64,000 nucleotides of DNA, taken from Herbaspirillum sp. Sphag64. Lineage in GTDB: Bacteria > Pseudomonadota > Gammaproteobacteria > Burkholderiales > Burkholderiaceae_D. The stretch is taken from the NCBI RefSeq assembly GCF_014192645.1, contig NZ_JACHYE010000008.1:124001-188000 (forward strand). Direction: 5' to 3'. The notes under the pieces were generated by a model. That model saw only the letters and a list, made by a program, of their open reading frames with translations, was not told the origin of the DNA and did no database searches. This document shows, piece after piece, positions 63,471-64,000 of this stretch (position 1 is its first letter; each line of letters begins with the position of its first letter). The translations under genes were made by a program, and so were the position numbers.

Positions 63471-64000
63471 ATGAATTCCTTCCTCAAATTCTCAAAAGCA
63501 GCGCTGGCTCTCTGTTGTTGTGCCCATATGCTGGGCGCGCAGGCAGCGATTGATCCGGCATTGCTCAAGCCACTGGCTGGCGACGACCCCGATGCACGTA
63601 TTGCCGCCGTGACGCAGATCGCTGCGTTGGCTAATGCAGATGCGCAAAAGATTCTCGATGCCATCAATAATGATGCGCTGTATGCAACACCGGCAGGCGA
63701 AGTGCTCATTGTGAGCGACACGGATGCCTTCAATCCGGCCACCGACAAGACCGGGCCGGTACCCGATGATGCCGATGCCATTACCGTCAACAATCGTCTG
63801 CGTGGGGTGGTCGAAGGTGCGTTATCCGGACTCAAGCTGTTTTCTGAAGATCGCGCTGTGCGACTGAGCGCAGCAACTGCCTTGCTTACAACGGCAGATC
63901 CTTCGCAAACTCCGCTGATCAGCAAAGCGCTGGCGGCAGAAAAAGATTCTGAAATCCAGGGCGTGCTCAAGCAGGTAGTGGCGACCGCCAATCTGCATGC
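63471..64000 (+). CDS. urtB: urea ABC transporter permease UrtB, N-terminal part (cut by window end)
   Basis: A frame open from ATG 63471 to the end (176 codons). It has a signal-like start (FSKAALALCCCAHMLGAQA) and the ~150-residue extracytoplasmic N-terminal region of UrtB, a HEAT-like part (DARIAAVTQIAALANADAQKIL, split: DARIAAVTQIAAL and ANADAQKIL; VRLSAATALL), before the membrane domain. Its position right after urtA supports the call. No ribosome binding site is clear, which hints at coupling to the hairpin region or another start. Confidence 0.85.
   Translation, partial: MNSFLKFSKAALALCCCAHMLGAQAAIDPALLKPLAGDDPDARIAAVTQIAALANADAQKILDAINNDALYATPAGEVLIVSDTDAFNPATDKTGPVPDDADAITVNNRLRGVVEGALSGLKLFSEDRAVRLSAATALLTTADPSQTPLISKALAAEKDSEIQGVLKQVVATANLH

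Noticed and set aside
63458-63991. 177-codon - strand frame at the window end
   Set aside because: Antisense to the UrtB N-terminal coding region, which continues a typical urt operon.

Overview
The window looks like a chromosomal segment of a Gram-negative betaproteobacterium, most likely Burkholderiales and probably Oxalobacteraceae (relatives of Herminiimonas or Herbaspirillum). This rests on gene content and order: a dprA-smg-topoisomerase block beside def, a LiuR-controlled leucine-degradation cluster, a solitary second infA, a DeaD-type helicase and a urt urea-transport operon. It is an inference from remembered family resemblance; no search was run. Base composition is moderately GC-rich and fairly even. 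No rRNA, tRNA, CRISPR array or intact mobile element was seen.

Layout. 1-7.6 kb: exonuclease III, topoisomerase III with a histone-H1-like tail, Smg, DprA, peptide deformylase (without its usual fmt neighbour) and a metallo-beta-lactamase-fold hydrolase. 7.6-19 kb: the liu regulon for leucine/isovalerate breakdown (liuR, liuA, thiolase, liuB, liuD, liuE), with two matching palindromic operators and several passenger genes (DsbA-like isomerase, YchJ, second MBL hydrolase, GhrA, YbaK-like). No enoyl-CoA hydratase (liuC) lies in the cluster. 19-29 kb: mixed single genes (nitronate monooxygenase, a frameshifted alpha/beta hydrolase, two MFS carriers, a stand-alone HD-GYP protein, hisC, DUF4337, a small SUOX-fold protein, a BASS transporter, a TTG-initiated small lipoprotein).

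29-34 kb: an OlsB-like N-acyltransferase diverges from a tightly overlapping five-gene operon: YHS protein, DoxX-like membrane protein, lipoprotein hydrolase, DedA-family protein and ATP-grasp protein. Four consecutive ATGA stop/start overlaps imply one functional unit. This is my best candidate for an undescribed system, possibly making or moving a modified lipid. 34-40.4 kb: NRDE protein, EttA, RarD, a YddG-like exporter, a GNAT acetyltransferase and a cupin/JmjC oxygenase.

40.5-49.2 kb: a frameshifted relic of a VgrG N-terminus runs into the 3' end of a catabolic operon. That operon encodes an AllA-like lyase, an amidase, a complete peptide/nickel-type ABC importer and a GntR/FadR-type regulator with a visible operator. 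Its substrate is unknown but probably amide- or ureide-containing. 49.4-56 kb: a Bcr/CflA exporter, then an orphan sugar-type binding lipoprotein paired with a membrane diguanylate cyclase, then a chemoreceptor ending in the CheR-tether pentapeptide. 56-61.7 kb: a Gfo/Idh/MocA oxidoreductase, PhnA/YjdM, small unknown proteins, a DEAD-box helicase with a duplicated RNA-binding domain, and infA with a long leader. 61.7-64 kb: start of the urt operon (urtA, partial urtB) behind a good sigma-54 promoter.
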